Assembly (NCBI GenBank): GCA_015657395.1
Contig: JADLKI010000012.1
Coordinates: 22,343-29,220, forward strand
From: Spirochaetales bacterium
GTDB taxonomy: Bacteria; Spirochaetota; Spirochaetia; Treponematales; Rectinemataceae
Direction of reading: 5' to 3'
Length of the DNA stretch: 6,878 nt
Shown: in pieces, positions 1-6,286 of the stretch
Layout: each line of letters opens with the position of its first letter
Position numbering within the stretch: the first letter of the stretch is position 1
Made by a program: the position numbers and the translations under genes
Notes under the pieces: model-generated
The model's input: only the letters and a program-made list of their open reading frames with translations
Told to the model about the DNA's origin: nothing
Databases searched by the model: none

Positions 1-3000
1 GGTCAGGTACCAAAGGAAGCAGAAACACCACCAGTCACCCAGGAGGCACAGGCTCAGCCTCAGGAACAACCCCAGCAACCTTCTGTAGAGAAATACGAGC
101 TGCAGAACTTATTCCAGCAGGCCAATACCCTGAAGGCTGAAGCGACAGATTTCGACCTGAATTCAGTGGATCCCGATGGTTTCCTCGCAGCGAGCAACAA
201 GCACGACGCCGTTGCTGCACAATATCAGGATCTTGTTGAGACTCCGGCCGAATATGATGGTGTGAAGGCATATCCACTGAAACAGGATCTCGAAGGCCTT
301 GTGGCAGCGTGGACTCAGGTTGTTGAGAAAGGCTTGCCGCTCCGCGCAGATGCAGAAAAGAATGCAGCGGATGAGACGAGAGCTGCGGCGATGAACGCCG
401 ATGCGCCGTCACAGGCGCCGGCACAGTATGATGCCGGCCTGCAGTATTATTCGCAGGCTTCGACAGAGTACGACGCCGCCAATTACAAAGAAGCCATTAC
501 ATCATATCAGCTTGCCGGTGCCGCATTCGACAGCGCCGCCGCAGCTGCAGAGGTGAATGTGCTCCGCGCAGACATCGAGAAGAACGGCTATTCCGGATAC
601 GAAAGCATTCAGACGTATTTCTCGATGGGCGAGGACAAGTACAAAGAAGCCCAGGACCTGTGGCAGAAAAATACGCTCGACGACATAAAAGCATCGACGG
701 CTGCCTTCAAAGAGGCCCAGAGCTACTATTCCTTCGTGGAGACCAAGGGCTCCGAGCTCAAGGCGATTGAAGGCAAAGACAAGGCTGTAGCCGCCCAAGA
801 GGAAGCTCTTCAGGTGAAAGCCGATGTCAATGCCCCCGACGATTATCAGCAGGCCGTGGATATCCTGGCTGAAGCCGATAAAAATATGCAGGACGGCAGC
901 TATGCGAGCGCATATTCCGGGTATCTGGATGCCGTGAGCGCCTTTGAGGCCTCCCGCGATGTGGCCAGTGCCAAAGAGCAGGAAGTCACCGATGCCATAG
1001 CGAAAGCCGAGACCGGCTTCGCAGAGGCAAAGGACAGGGCTTCCGAACTCGGGCTGGAAGAGAACATCTATCTCACCGCCGCTGCTGAACACCTCGACAA
1101 AGCCAAGGCTCTTAAGGAAGAGGTTCAGTACAACGATGCACTGTTCGAGACCAACGAAGTGTTCAACTACATTGGCCTCTCTGACAACTTCGTGCAGGAA
1201 GAGACCCAGACACGGGAAAAAGCCCGCCTCGAGCAGCTCGAAAAAGACAAGGCCGCCGCCGACGCTGCGATTGCCGATGCCGAGGCCAGAATGGCCTGGG
1301 CCAACGAAGTGGACCTCAAGTCGGACTATCCGCAGGAATATACCGATGCCTCAACCTCAATGTCCGGCGCCGAGATAGCCTACAACAACGAGAAGTACGC
1401 CCCGGCCAAGACTCTTGCGGAAGAAGTGTCCACGACCCTCTCCGACGAGTTCCAGCAGCAAGTGCTGGCCGCTAGGGAAGCTGCAAAGGCAAAGGCTGCC
1501 CAGGCTGACGAGGAAGCCCGCCAGAAGGCAGCGGACAAAGAGGCCGCCGACGCTGCGATTGCCGATGCAAAGACGCGCATAGCCTGGGCCGACGAAGTGG
1601 ACCTCAAGTCGGACTATCCGCAGGAATATACCGATGCCTCAACCTCAATGTCCGGCGCCGAGATAGCCTACAACAACGAGAAGTACGCCCCGGCCAAGAC
1701 TCTTGCGGAAGAAGTCTCCGGTATCCTCTCCAATGATTTCCAGGCTCAGGTAGCCTCGGAGCGCGCCGCGAAAGAACAGCTTGCGAAGGACAAGGCGACT
1801 GCGGACGAAGTCTTGCCGAAGGCGCGCGAGCGCATGGCGTGGGCGGATCAGAACAACATCAAGGCCGAGTACCCGCAGGAGTATACAGACGCCTCAACCT
1901 CAATGTCCGGCGCCGAGATAGCCTACAACAACGAGAAGTACGCCCCGGCGACAGAGCTCGCAAACGAGGTCCTCTCGATCCTTTCGCCCGACTTCGAGGC
2001 CAAGGTCACAAGCGACAGGGCCACCAAAGAGCAGGCTGAAATCGAAAAGGCGAGCAATGCTGCAAATGCGCTCGGAGAGGCTCATTCCCGCATGGCGTGG
2101 GCGGATCAGGTTGGTCTCGCATCGGATTACCCCGATGAATACCGCGATGCAGACACCTCGATGCAGGCTGCCGATGCGGCCTACAGCCAGAAAGAGTACG
2201 ACGCGACTGTCACGCTTTCGAACGACGTTCTCCGCATTCTCTCAGACGACTTTATGACGAAGGTGAATGGGGAAAGAGACGCTGCCGTACAGCTTGCGAA
2301 GGACAAGGCGACTGCGGACGAAGTCTTGCCGAAGGCGCGCGAGCGCATGGCGTGGGCGGATCAGAACAACATCAAGGCCGAGTACCCGCAGGAGTATACA
2401 GACGCCTCAACCTCAATGTCCGGCGCTGAGATAGCCTACAACAACGAGAAGTACGCCCCGGCGACAGAGCTCGCAAACGAGGTCCTCTCGATCCTCTCGC
2501 CCGACTTCGAGGCCAAGGTCGCTGCCGATAGAGCCGAAAAGGCTAAACAGACATCAGAGGCCGCGATCGCCGAGAACATGAAATATGCTCAGACAGCCAT
2601 TGCGGACGCCCAGAGCAGGTATGACTGGGCAGCTTCCAAGAATGCCGCCAACAATTACCCCGAACTCTTCAAACAGGGTGGTGACGCGCTCGCCGAAGCC
2701 AAGACCGCTTTCAACGCTCTCGACTATACCCGCGCGAAAGACCTCGCGGCGCAGTCCTACTGGGCGCTGATGCAGATCAATGAGTTTGCCCCATTGCCCG
2801 CGACCTACGTAGTGCGACTCATCCCCCAGCGCAGAGACTGCCTGTGGAGAATCGCAGAGTATGCGTTCATATACAACAACCCGTACAAGTGGCCGGTGCT
2901 GTATCAGGCGAACAAGGCTACGTTCAAAGATCCGTCGAACCCCGACCTGATATTCCCCGGACAAGTGCTCAAGATTCCGAGCATCAAGGGTGAAACTCGC

Positions 3001-3048
3001 GATGGTGTATGGGATCCGAACAAGACCTATCAGCCTCTTGCCAAGTAA
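1..3048 (+). CDS. Large helical-repeat protein with C-terminal LysM domain, 5'-truncated
   Basis: The reading frame is open from the first base to TAA at 3046-3048, giving 1015 visible codons. The true start lies left of the window, and the GTG at 166 is only an internal valine codon. In order (visible residues): a Pro/Gln-rich linker (1-29); a long Ala/Glu/Lys-rich, presumably alpha-helical region with TPR-like 'Y..A...Y....Y..A' elements (about 141-178 and 281-316); a degenerate repeat (346-397); six 55-residue repeat cores beginning R-x-x-W-A (430-484, 526-580, 611-665, 697-751, 782-836, 873-927) separated by charged helical linkers; and a LysM domain (about 936-994). LysM domains bind the glycan of peptidoglycan, so a cell-envelope location is inferred. 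The signal peptide or lipobox that would confirm export is outside the window. The gene is followed by a strong terminator. I recognise the style from spirochaetes but no named gene. Function is unknown; a structural or tethering role in the periplasm is a guess. Confidence 0.9.
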   Translation, partial: GQVPKEAETPPVTQEAQAQPQEQPQQPSVEKYELQNLFQQANTLKAEATDFDLNSVDPDGFLAASNKHDAVAAQYQDLVETPAEYDGVKAYPLKQDLEGLVAAWTQVVEKGLPLRADAEKNAADETRAAAMNADAPSQAPAQYDAGLQYYSQASTEYDAANYKEAITSYQLAGAAFDSAAAAAEVNVLRADIEKNGYSGYESIQTYFSMGEDKYKEAQDLWQKNTLDDIKASTAAFKEAQSYYSFVETKGSELKAIEGKDKAVAAQEEALQVKADVNAPDDYQQAVDILAEADKNMQDGSYASAYSGYLDAVSAFEASRDVASAKEQEVTDAIAKAETGFAEAKDRASELGLEENIYLTAAAEHLDKAKALKEEVQYNDALFETNEVFNYIGLSDNFVQEETQTREKARLEQLEKDKAAADAAIADAEARMAWANEVDLKSDYPQEYTDASTSMSGAEIAYNNEKYAPAKTLAEEVSTTLSDEFQQQVLAAREAAKAKAAQADEEARQKAADKEAADAAIADAKTRIAWADEVDLKSDYPQEYTDASTSMSGAEIAYNNEKYAPAKTLAEEVSGILSNDFQAQVASERAAKEQLAKDKATADEVLPKARERMAWADQNNIKAEYPQEYTDASTSMSGAEIAYNNEKYAPATELANEVLSILSPDFEAKVTSDRATKEQAEIEKASNAANALGEAHSRMAWADQVGLASDYPDEYRDADTSMQAADAAYSQKEYDATVTLSNDVLRILSDDFMTKVNGERDAAVQLAKDKATADEVLPKARERMAWADQNNIKAEYPQEYTDASTSMSGAEIAYNNEKYAPATELANEVLSILSPDFEAKVAADRAEKAKQTSEAAIAENMKYAQTAIADAQSRYDWAASKNAANNYPELFKQGGDALAEAKTAFNALDYTRAKDLAAQSYWALMQINEFAPLPATYVVRLIPQRRDCLWRIAEYAFIYNNPYKWPVLYQANKATFKDPSNPDLIFPGQVLKIPSIKGETRDGVWDPNKTYQPLAK
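1304..1427 (+). repeat. Direct repeat A, copy 1 (124 bp)
   Basis: These 124 bp are identical, base for base, to 1592-1715, at an offset of 288 bp (96 codons). A second identical patch lies upstream (1255-1280 matching 1543-1568). The two patches are separated by about 23 bp that differ and change several residues. The repeat covers most of core R1. Confidence 0.93.
1592..1715 (+). repeat. Direct repeat A, copy 2 (124 bp)
   Basis: Identical partner of 1304-1427, lying within core R2. Identity stops abruptly on the 3' side, where R1 continues toward serine-threonine-threonine-leucine and R2 toward serine-glycine-isoleucine-leucine. Confidence 0.93.
1776..2007 (+). repeat. Direct repeat B, copy 1 (232 bp)
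   Basis: This segment matches 2289-2520 at 230 of 232 positions (offset 513 bp, 171 codons). The two differences (GCC/GCT and CTT/CTC) are synonymous, so the encoded residues are identical. It spans the linker helix and all of core R3. The intervening core R4 is clearly diverged. Confidence 0.93.
2289..2520 (+). repeat. Direct repeat B, copy 2 (232 bp)
   Basis: Near-identical partner of 1776-2007, spanning the linker helix and core R5. Both ends of the identity are sharp: upstream residues differ (E-R-D-A-A-V here, E-R-A-A-K-E in copy 1), as do those downstream of F-E-A-K-V. Confidence 0.93.
2806..2982 (+). other. LysM peptidoglycan-binding domain (within the large CDS)
   Basis: Visible residues 936-994 begin Y-V-V-R, continue with the L-W-R-I-A-E-Y segment of helix 1, then W-P-V-L-Y-Q-A-N (the 'I..AN' helix 2 signature) and end with D-L-I-F-P-G-Q-V-L-K-I-P, the classic LysM final strand. 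An insertion of about eight residues (the Y-N-N-P-Y-K region) lies between the two helices. As a single C-terminal copy at the end of a long helical protein, it would anchor that end to the cell wall. The domain identification is firm; the ligand is inferred from the family. Confidence 0.9.
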
Positions 3049-3057
3049 GGTCCAGAT

Positions 3058-3087
3058 AAAAAATGAGGCCGCCCGCGAGGGCGGCCT
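3058..3087 (-). terminator. Same hairpin read in reverse: terminator of the minus-strand operon
   Basis: Read on the minus strand, the 9-bp stem is followed after CA by six T residues (A-tract at 3058-3063). It lies about 90 nt downstream of the aminopeptidase stop codon. The hairpin can therefore serve both convergent transcription units. The minus-strand U-tract is shorter and offset by two bases, so it is probably weaker in this direction. Confidence 0.75.
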
Positions 3088-3094
3088 TTTTTTT
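3066..3094 (+). terminator. Rho-independent terminator of the LysM-repeat gene
   Basis: A perfect 9-bp GC-rich stem (AGGCCGCCC at 3066-3074 with GGGCGGCCT at 3079-3087) is closed by a GCGA tetraloop and followed by eight T residues (3087-3094). It starts 17 nt after the TAA stop. It is a textbook intrinsic terminator. Confidence 0.95.
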
Positions 3095-3101
3095 GGCATT
3101 C

Positions 3102-3129
3102 GGTGCCGGCTCGTCCGCACGCCGGCACC
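3102..3129. repeat. Perfect 9-bp inverted repeat in the convergent intergenic region
   Basis: GGTGCCGGC (3102-3110) pairs with GCCGGCACC (3121-3129) around a 10-nt loop. No T-tract follows it directly on either strand. On the minus strand it would form a hairpin in the 3' untranslated region of the aminopeptidase transcript, just before the terminator. It may protect the RNA 3' end, help termination, or be a copy of a dispersed palindromic repeat; nothing here decides between these. Confidence 0.7.
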
Positions 3130-3175
3130 ACGGAGGCAGACGAGAGAGGCGGGTGCCCCTCCACCAGGATAAAAT

Positions 3176-4498
3176 TCAGGAATAAAAGGCGCGCAAAAAG
3201 CCAATCATATCCAGATGATCGGAAGCCGCGATCGTTTCGCGGATCGCGTGCATCGCGAGCAGCGGATGACCGACATCCACCGTGGAGATGCCTGTTCGGC
3301 TTGCGGTGATGGGGCCGATCGTCTTGCCGGGCTGGATGTCCGCCCGGGCCATATAGTGCTGAATATTGACCTTCGCCTTGGCAGCCGCAGTCTCCGCGAT
3401 CTGCAGCGAAGTGAAATCGGTGGCATAGTTCATGTTGGCATTCGATTTTACTGCGATGCCCTTGCCGAGCACCGGTGTGTAAAACTCGTCGAATTTGTCG
3501 GGATATCCGGGATGCCAGGCCTGTGATGCGTCCACAGAGACGCACGAGGAGTACGACAGGGCCCTGTAGAAATCCTGGCCGGAGTTCCGGGATGCGAGCG
3601 TTATCCTCGCGAGTATGTCGCGGAGATACGAGGACTGGGCTCCGCCGGGCGTCATCGAGCCGATCTCTTCAGCATCGAAAAAGCACGCCACCTGTGTCGC
3701 CGCCTGGGCTTCGACCCCGGTAAAGGCCTCCATAACCGCGGCGCAGCCTGCGAGGTCGTCGAGCCTCGGCGCATTGATGAGGGATCCATCTATGAGCCGC
3801 GAAGCTTCAATGTCAAAAAGCCGGAGGTCGGCGGAGACAATCGCCGCGGGCTCGACGCCAAGTTCCGCCGCAACGCGCGCAAGTATCTCGGAAGTTCCGG
3901 CTGTGCCCGCGAGGCCTTCAGGCACGGTCTGGGTGGCTGCCCCTTCATCCTTCTTGGGACAAACGAGCCCGAAGAGCGCAGGCATGTGCTGATGCAGGTT
4001 GTATTCAAAGCCCTTGTTGATGTCCCGGTTCAAATGAATGGCGAGATTCGGAATGACCGCAAACGGCTCGTGGCTGATATAGAATCTCAGGAGAACGCTG
4101 TCGTTTTCACGGACCGCGATGTTTCCTGCGAGGCCGAGCGGTCTGTCCAGCCAGCCGGACAGAATCGGCGCTCCGTAGGACTCGAGGGCAAGGCGCATAT
4201 AGCCTCTGGACTGAAGCTCTTTTTCGGGGCGAATCTTGAGCGCCGGACTGTCGGTGTGGGCCCCGGCGAGCAGAAAACCTGCCTCTGCGGGAGCCTTCAA
4301 TCCCATTCTGAAGGCGATCAGCGAACTGCCGCCGCGGCTGACATAATAGACGGCGCCGGGCTCGAGCTGCCATACCTGGCGTTCATCGAGGGCCTGTGCG
4401 CCCATCGCGCCCAGCATGCTGATCAGATTATCGACAGCCTGAAATGGCGTGGGAGAAGCATCAATGAAATCCATCAAGCGTTTTATCTTCTGCTCCAT
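3176..4498 (-). CDS. apeB: M18 family zinc aminopeptidase (aspartyl aminopeptidase-like)
   Basis: This 440-residue protein has the usual length of bacterial M18 enzymes, which remove N-terminal residues from peptides in the cytoplasm using two metal ions. The N-terminus carries the family's S-P-T-P-F-x-A-V motif (residues 15-22). The expected metal and catalytic positions are all present: H81 in G-A-H-T-D-S-P, D247 in R-L-D-D-L, E277-E278 in D-A-E-E-I-G-S, D323 in S-V-D-A-S and H417 in M-H-A-I-R-E. The start at 4498 is chosen because AAGGAG (4506-4511) sits 7 nt upstream and the conserved domain begins there. An in-frame ATG at 4573 would add 25 unconserved residues. The start lies 38 nt inside the end of the MerR-type gene, which suggests translational coupling. 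It is the last gene of the operon. Residue preference (acidic or neutral) cannot be read from the sequence. The N-terminal pattern fits the ApeB subgroup better than ApeA. Confidence 0.95.
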   Translation of the reverse strand: MEQKIKRLMDFIDASPTPFQAVDNLISMLGAMGAQALDERQVWQLEPGAVYYVSRGGSSLIAFRMGLKAPAEAGFLLAGAHTDSPALKIRPEKELQSRGYMRLALESYGAPILSGWLDRPLGLAGNIAVRENDSVLLRFYISHEPFAVIPNLAIHLNRDINKGFEYNLHQHMPALFGLVCPKKDEGAATQTVPEGLAGTAGTSEILARVAAELGVEPAAIVSADLRLFDIEASRLIDGSLINAPRLDDLAGCAAVMEAFTGVEAQAATQVACFFDAEEIGSMTPGGAQSSYLRDILARITLASRNSGQDFYRALSYSSCVSVDASQAWHPGYPDKFDEFYTPVLGKGIAVKSNANMNYATDFTSLQIAETAAAKAKVNIQHYMARADIQPGKTIGPITASRTGISTVDVGHPLLAMHAIRETIAASDHLDMIGFLRAFYS

Positions 4499-4844
4499 TG
4501 CATAACTCCTTTTCAAAATTCCGACATGTCTGTTGCCACTGTTCGCTTTCCAGCATAAGGAGAAACAGCCCATCCCGAAGCGCCTTGATGTCCGCCCTGT
4601 AATCCTGATCCTCGTAGAGCAGCTCGAATTCCAGGAGGCGTTGAGCGCGGCGGAGTCCGAATCCTCTGTCGAGGGCCAGATGCTTGAGGCGGGCTATCAG
4701 CGCAACTTCAGAGACCGAATAGGTCCGGCGGCCGGACTTGGTGCGCACGGGTGTCAAAAAAGGCACCGTCTTTTCCCAGAAACGCAGGGTCGAAGCGGGT
4801 ACCGAGAGAAGTCTTTCCAATTGCCCGATACTCAGGTAAGGCAT
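4461..4844 (-). CDS. Small MerR-family transcriptional regulator
   Basis: This is a 127-residue protein. Residues 5-24 form the MerR helix-turn-helix (S-I-G-Q-L-E-R-L-L, then S-T-L-R-F-W-E-K). The wing follows (P-F-L-T-P-V-R-T-K-S-G-R-R-T-Y, about 28-42), and then the second helical pair ending in G-F-G-L-R-R-A-Q-R-L-L (61-71). The 'LRFWE...GRRxY' form belongs to a MerR subgroup lacking a large ligand-binding domain. The remaining 55 or so residues probably form a dimerisation helix. Two cysteines, C107 and C115, lie near the C-terminus. The ATG at 4844 is preceded by GGAG (4852-4855) with a 7-nt spacer inside the 3' end of der, and the gap to der is only 3 nt. The 3' end overlaps the aminopeptidase gene by 38 nt. 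MerR proteins act on promoters with long -35/-10 spacers. No such promoter is visible inside this operon, so its target is unknown. Confidence 0.9.
   Translation of the reverse strand: MPYLSIGQLERLLSVPASTLRFWEKTVPFLTPVRTKSGRRTYSVSEVALIARLKHLALDRGFGLRRAQRLLEFELLYEDQDYRADIKALRDGLFLLMLESEQWQQTCRNFEKELCNGAEDKTLDGFH
4506..4511 (-). promoter_or_regulatory. Ribosome binding site of the M18 aminopeptidase gene
   Basis: AAGGAG on the minus strand, 7 nt before the ATG at 4498. It lies inside the last part of the MerR-type gene, where the same bases encode Lys112-Glu113 of the regulator. This site decides the aminopeptidase start. Confidence 0.85.
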
Positions 4845-4847
4845 GTC

Positions 4848-6281
4848 TCAACTCCGCAGCCTGTCTTTTCGGGAAGCGCGCAGCTCAAGCTGGATGGGAA
4901 TACCGTCGAGGCCGAGCTCAAGGCGAATCTTGTTCTTGAGAAAACTGCGGTACGACTCCGCCACCGCTTCCGGGCGCGTCACGAAAAAGATGAATCGCTG
5001 GGGATTCACGGAGGCCTGCACGGCGTAGCGCAACTTGAAGTGGGTGCGCGGGCCGGCCGGCGGTGGCGTCTCCTCGATCCAGGCCGCGACCGCCTGATTG
5101 AGCCGCGATGTCTCGATCATCTTGTTCGCCTTGCCATAGAGCGACACCACCGTCGATATGAGTTTGTCGATTCCCTGTCCGCCCTTTGCCGAAATCGCGA
5201 CGACGGGCGCATAGGCCATCTGCCCGAAGAAGAAGCGCAGGCGGTCGCGGGCAGCCTCAAAGGCATTCTTCATGGCCGGCATTTTATCCCACTTGCTCAG
5301 CGCGAGCACCACCGGCCGGCCCGCCTCCACGGCAAAGGCGGCAATCTTCTTGTCCTGCTCGGAGAGTCCCTCTTCCGCGTCGATCATCAGAATCACCACG
5401 TCGGCCCGGCTCACTACGGAGATGGACCGCGTCACCGAATAATATTCGACATTGTCGGTGACCTTTTTCTTCCTGCGGATACCCGCGGTGTCGAGGACGG
5501 TGATACCTCTGCCTCTATAGAGGAATCGGCTCTCGACGACATCGCGGGTCGTCCCCGGCTCGGCGGAGACGATGCTCCGCTCGTGGCCCACGAGCGCGTT
5601 GAGAAGGGTCGATTTGCCGGTGTTCGGCTTGCCCATGATCGCGATGCGGATATCCGCCTTCTCAATCTCCACCCCGCGCACGCGCGAAAAATCGAGGCGG
5701 GCTGCAATGGCCTGGGCAAGCTCATCGATGTTCCGGTTGTGCTCCGCCGAAACAAAGAATATCGGCTCGAACCCCCACTGCGCGTGCGTCCACACGAGCG
5801 CATCGCGCTCGGGACTGTCCGCCTTGTTCACCACGAGCAGCAGTCTCTTCGCATAGGGCCGCAGCAGGGCCGCAAACTCCTCGTCTTCCGGCGTTATTTC
5901 GGTCACATCCACCATGAACAGGATGAGGTCCGACCTCTCGATATACGCGAGGGTCCTGGCGACGACCAGCTCGTCCAGTCCCTCGCGCTCCAGCCTGAAT
6001 CCGCCGGTGTCGACCATCAGAACCCTTTTCCCGGTTCCCCACAGCTCGCACTCTTCTTCAATGGGGTCGCGTGTCACGCCAGGCCTCGGGTCGGTGATGG
6101 CCCGGCGCTTCCCGACGAGGCGGTTGAAAAGAGTGGACTTGCCGACATTCGGCCTTCCCGCGATGACGACCAGCGGCAGATTCTCATAGCGGAGCGCGGG
6201 GGCTGTGCCGGTATCCGGCCGGGCTGCCGCGCCACTCTCCGGCCCACTCTCCGGCGGGGTATTCATCTTCTTTTTATCCAT
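4848..6281 (-). CDS. der: Ribosome-assembly GTPase Der (EngA), two GTPase domains
   Basis: Der is an essential GTPase that helps mature the 50S ribosomal subunit. This copy has 477 residues and the full family layout. An N-terminal extension of about 35 residues, rich in Pro, Gly and Ala, comes first. GTPase domain 1 follows: G1 G-R-P-N-V-G-K-S-T (42-50), G2 T70, G3 D-T-G-G (91-94), G4 N-K-A-D (152-155), G5 S-A-E (178-180). GTPase domain 2 follows: G1 G-K-P-N-T-G-K-S-T (217-225), G2 T245, G3 D-T-A-G (264-267), G4 S-K-W-D (329-332), G5 S-A-K (364-366). A KH-like C-terminal domain (about 385-470) ends with the conserved G-I-P-I-Q-L. The G4 motif of domain 2 has serine where asparagine is usual. 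The ATG at 6281 is favoured because AGGA (6287-6290) sits 5 nt upstream. A second ATG at codon 6 is a possible alternative. The gene follows ptsI after 7 nt. Confidence 0.97.
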   Translation of the reverse strand: MDKKKMNTPPESGPESGAAARPDTGTAPALRYENLPLVVIAGRPNVGKSTLFNRLVGKRRAITDPRPGVTRDPIEEECELWGTGKRVLMVDTGGFRLEREGLDELVVARTLAYIERSDLILFMVDVTEITPEDEEFAALLRPYAKRLLLVVNKADSPERDALVWTHAQWGFEPIFFVSAEHNRNIDELAQAIAARLDFSRVRGVEIEKADIRIAIMGKPNTGKSTLLNALVGHERSIVSAEPGTTRDVVESRFLYRGRGITVLDTAGIRRKKKVTDNVEYYSVTRSISVVSRADVVILMIDAEEGLSEQDKKIAAFAVEAGRPVVLALSKWDKMPAMKNAFEAARDRLRFFFGQMAYAPVVAISAKGGQGIDKLISTVVSLYGKANKMIETSRLNQAVAAWIEETPPPAGPRTHFKLRYAVQASVNPQRFIFFVTRPEAVAESYRSFLKNKIRLELGLDGIPIQLELRASRKDRLRS

Positions 6282-6286
6282 ATATT

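Larger units (their letters stand above)
1288..2781 (+). repeat. Six in-frame repeat cores of 55 codons
   Basis: The cores lie at 1288-1452, 1576-1740, 1831-1995, 2089-2253, 2344-2508 and 2617-2781. They are called R1 to R6 here. The start-to-start periods are 96, 85, 86, 85 and 91 codons. All six align without gaps, with a consensus of R-x-x-W-A at positions 1-5, Y-P at 14-15, and an A-x-x-A-(Y/F) plus Y-x-x-A helical-hairpin pattern at about 28-40. Cores 1 to 5 also end in L-S-x-(D/E)-F. R1, R2, R3 and R5 are almost uniform. R4 is diverged and R6 is the most degenerate. A weaker relative, R0, can be seen at 1036-1191. R1 to R2 is longer because of an extra Ala/Lys-rich linker segment. A 59-bp core (1348-1406, 1636-1694, 1891-1949) is identical in R1, R2 and R3 and differs at one synonymous base in R5 (2404-2462). 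Confidence 0.93.

Noticed and set aside
166..168. GTG as the start of the LysM-repeat gene
   Set aside because: The frame is open back to base 1 with protein-like, low-complexity Pro/Gln sequence. No Shine-Dalgarno precedes the GTG, so the gene begins outside the window.
502..1092. 196-codon open frame on the minus strand inside the LysM-repeat gene
   Set aside because: It is the complement of repetitive Ala/Lys/Glu codons, which rarely create stops. It has no domain match and no convincing ribosome site.
1288..2781. Regularly spaced repeats considered as a CRISPR array
   Set aside because: The units are in frame within one coding sequence, far too long for CRISPR repeats, and the intervening DNA is itself related between units.
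2554..3204. 216-codon open frame on the minus strand crossing the terminator
   Set aside because: It would run through the terminator hairpin and lies antisense to the LysM domain. Its sequence looks random and arginine-rich.
3030..3545. 171-codon minus-strand frame overlapping the end of the aminopeptidase gene
   Set aside because: It is an alternative frame of the M18 gene running on through the intergenic hairpins. The genuine frame carries the catalytic residues.
4499..4573. Upstream in-frame ATG (4573) as the start of the aminopeptidase gene
   Set aside because: The 25 added residues are unlike the family, and the ATG at 4498 has a well-placed AAGGAG site.
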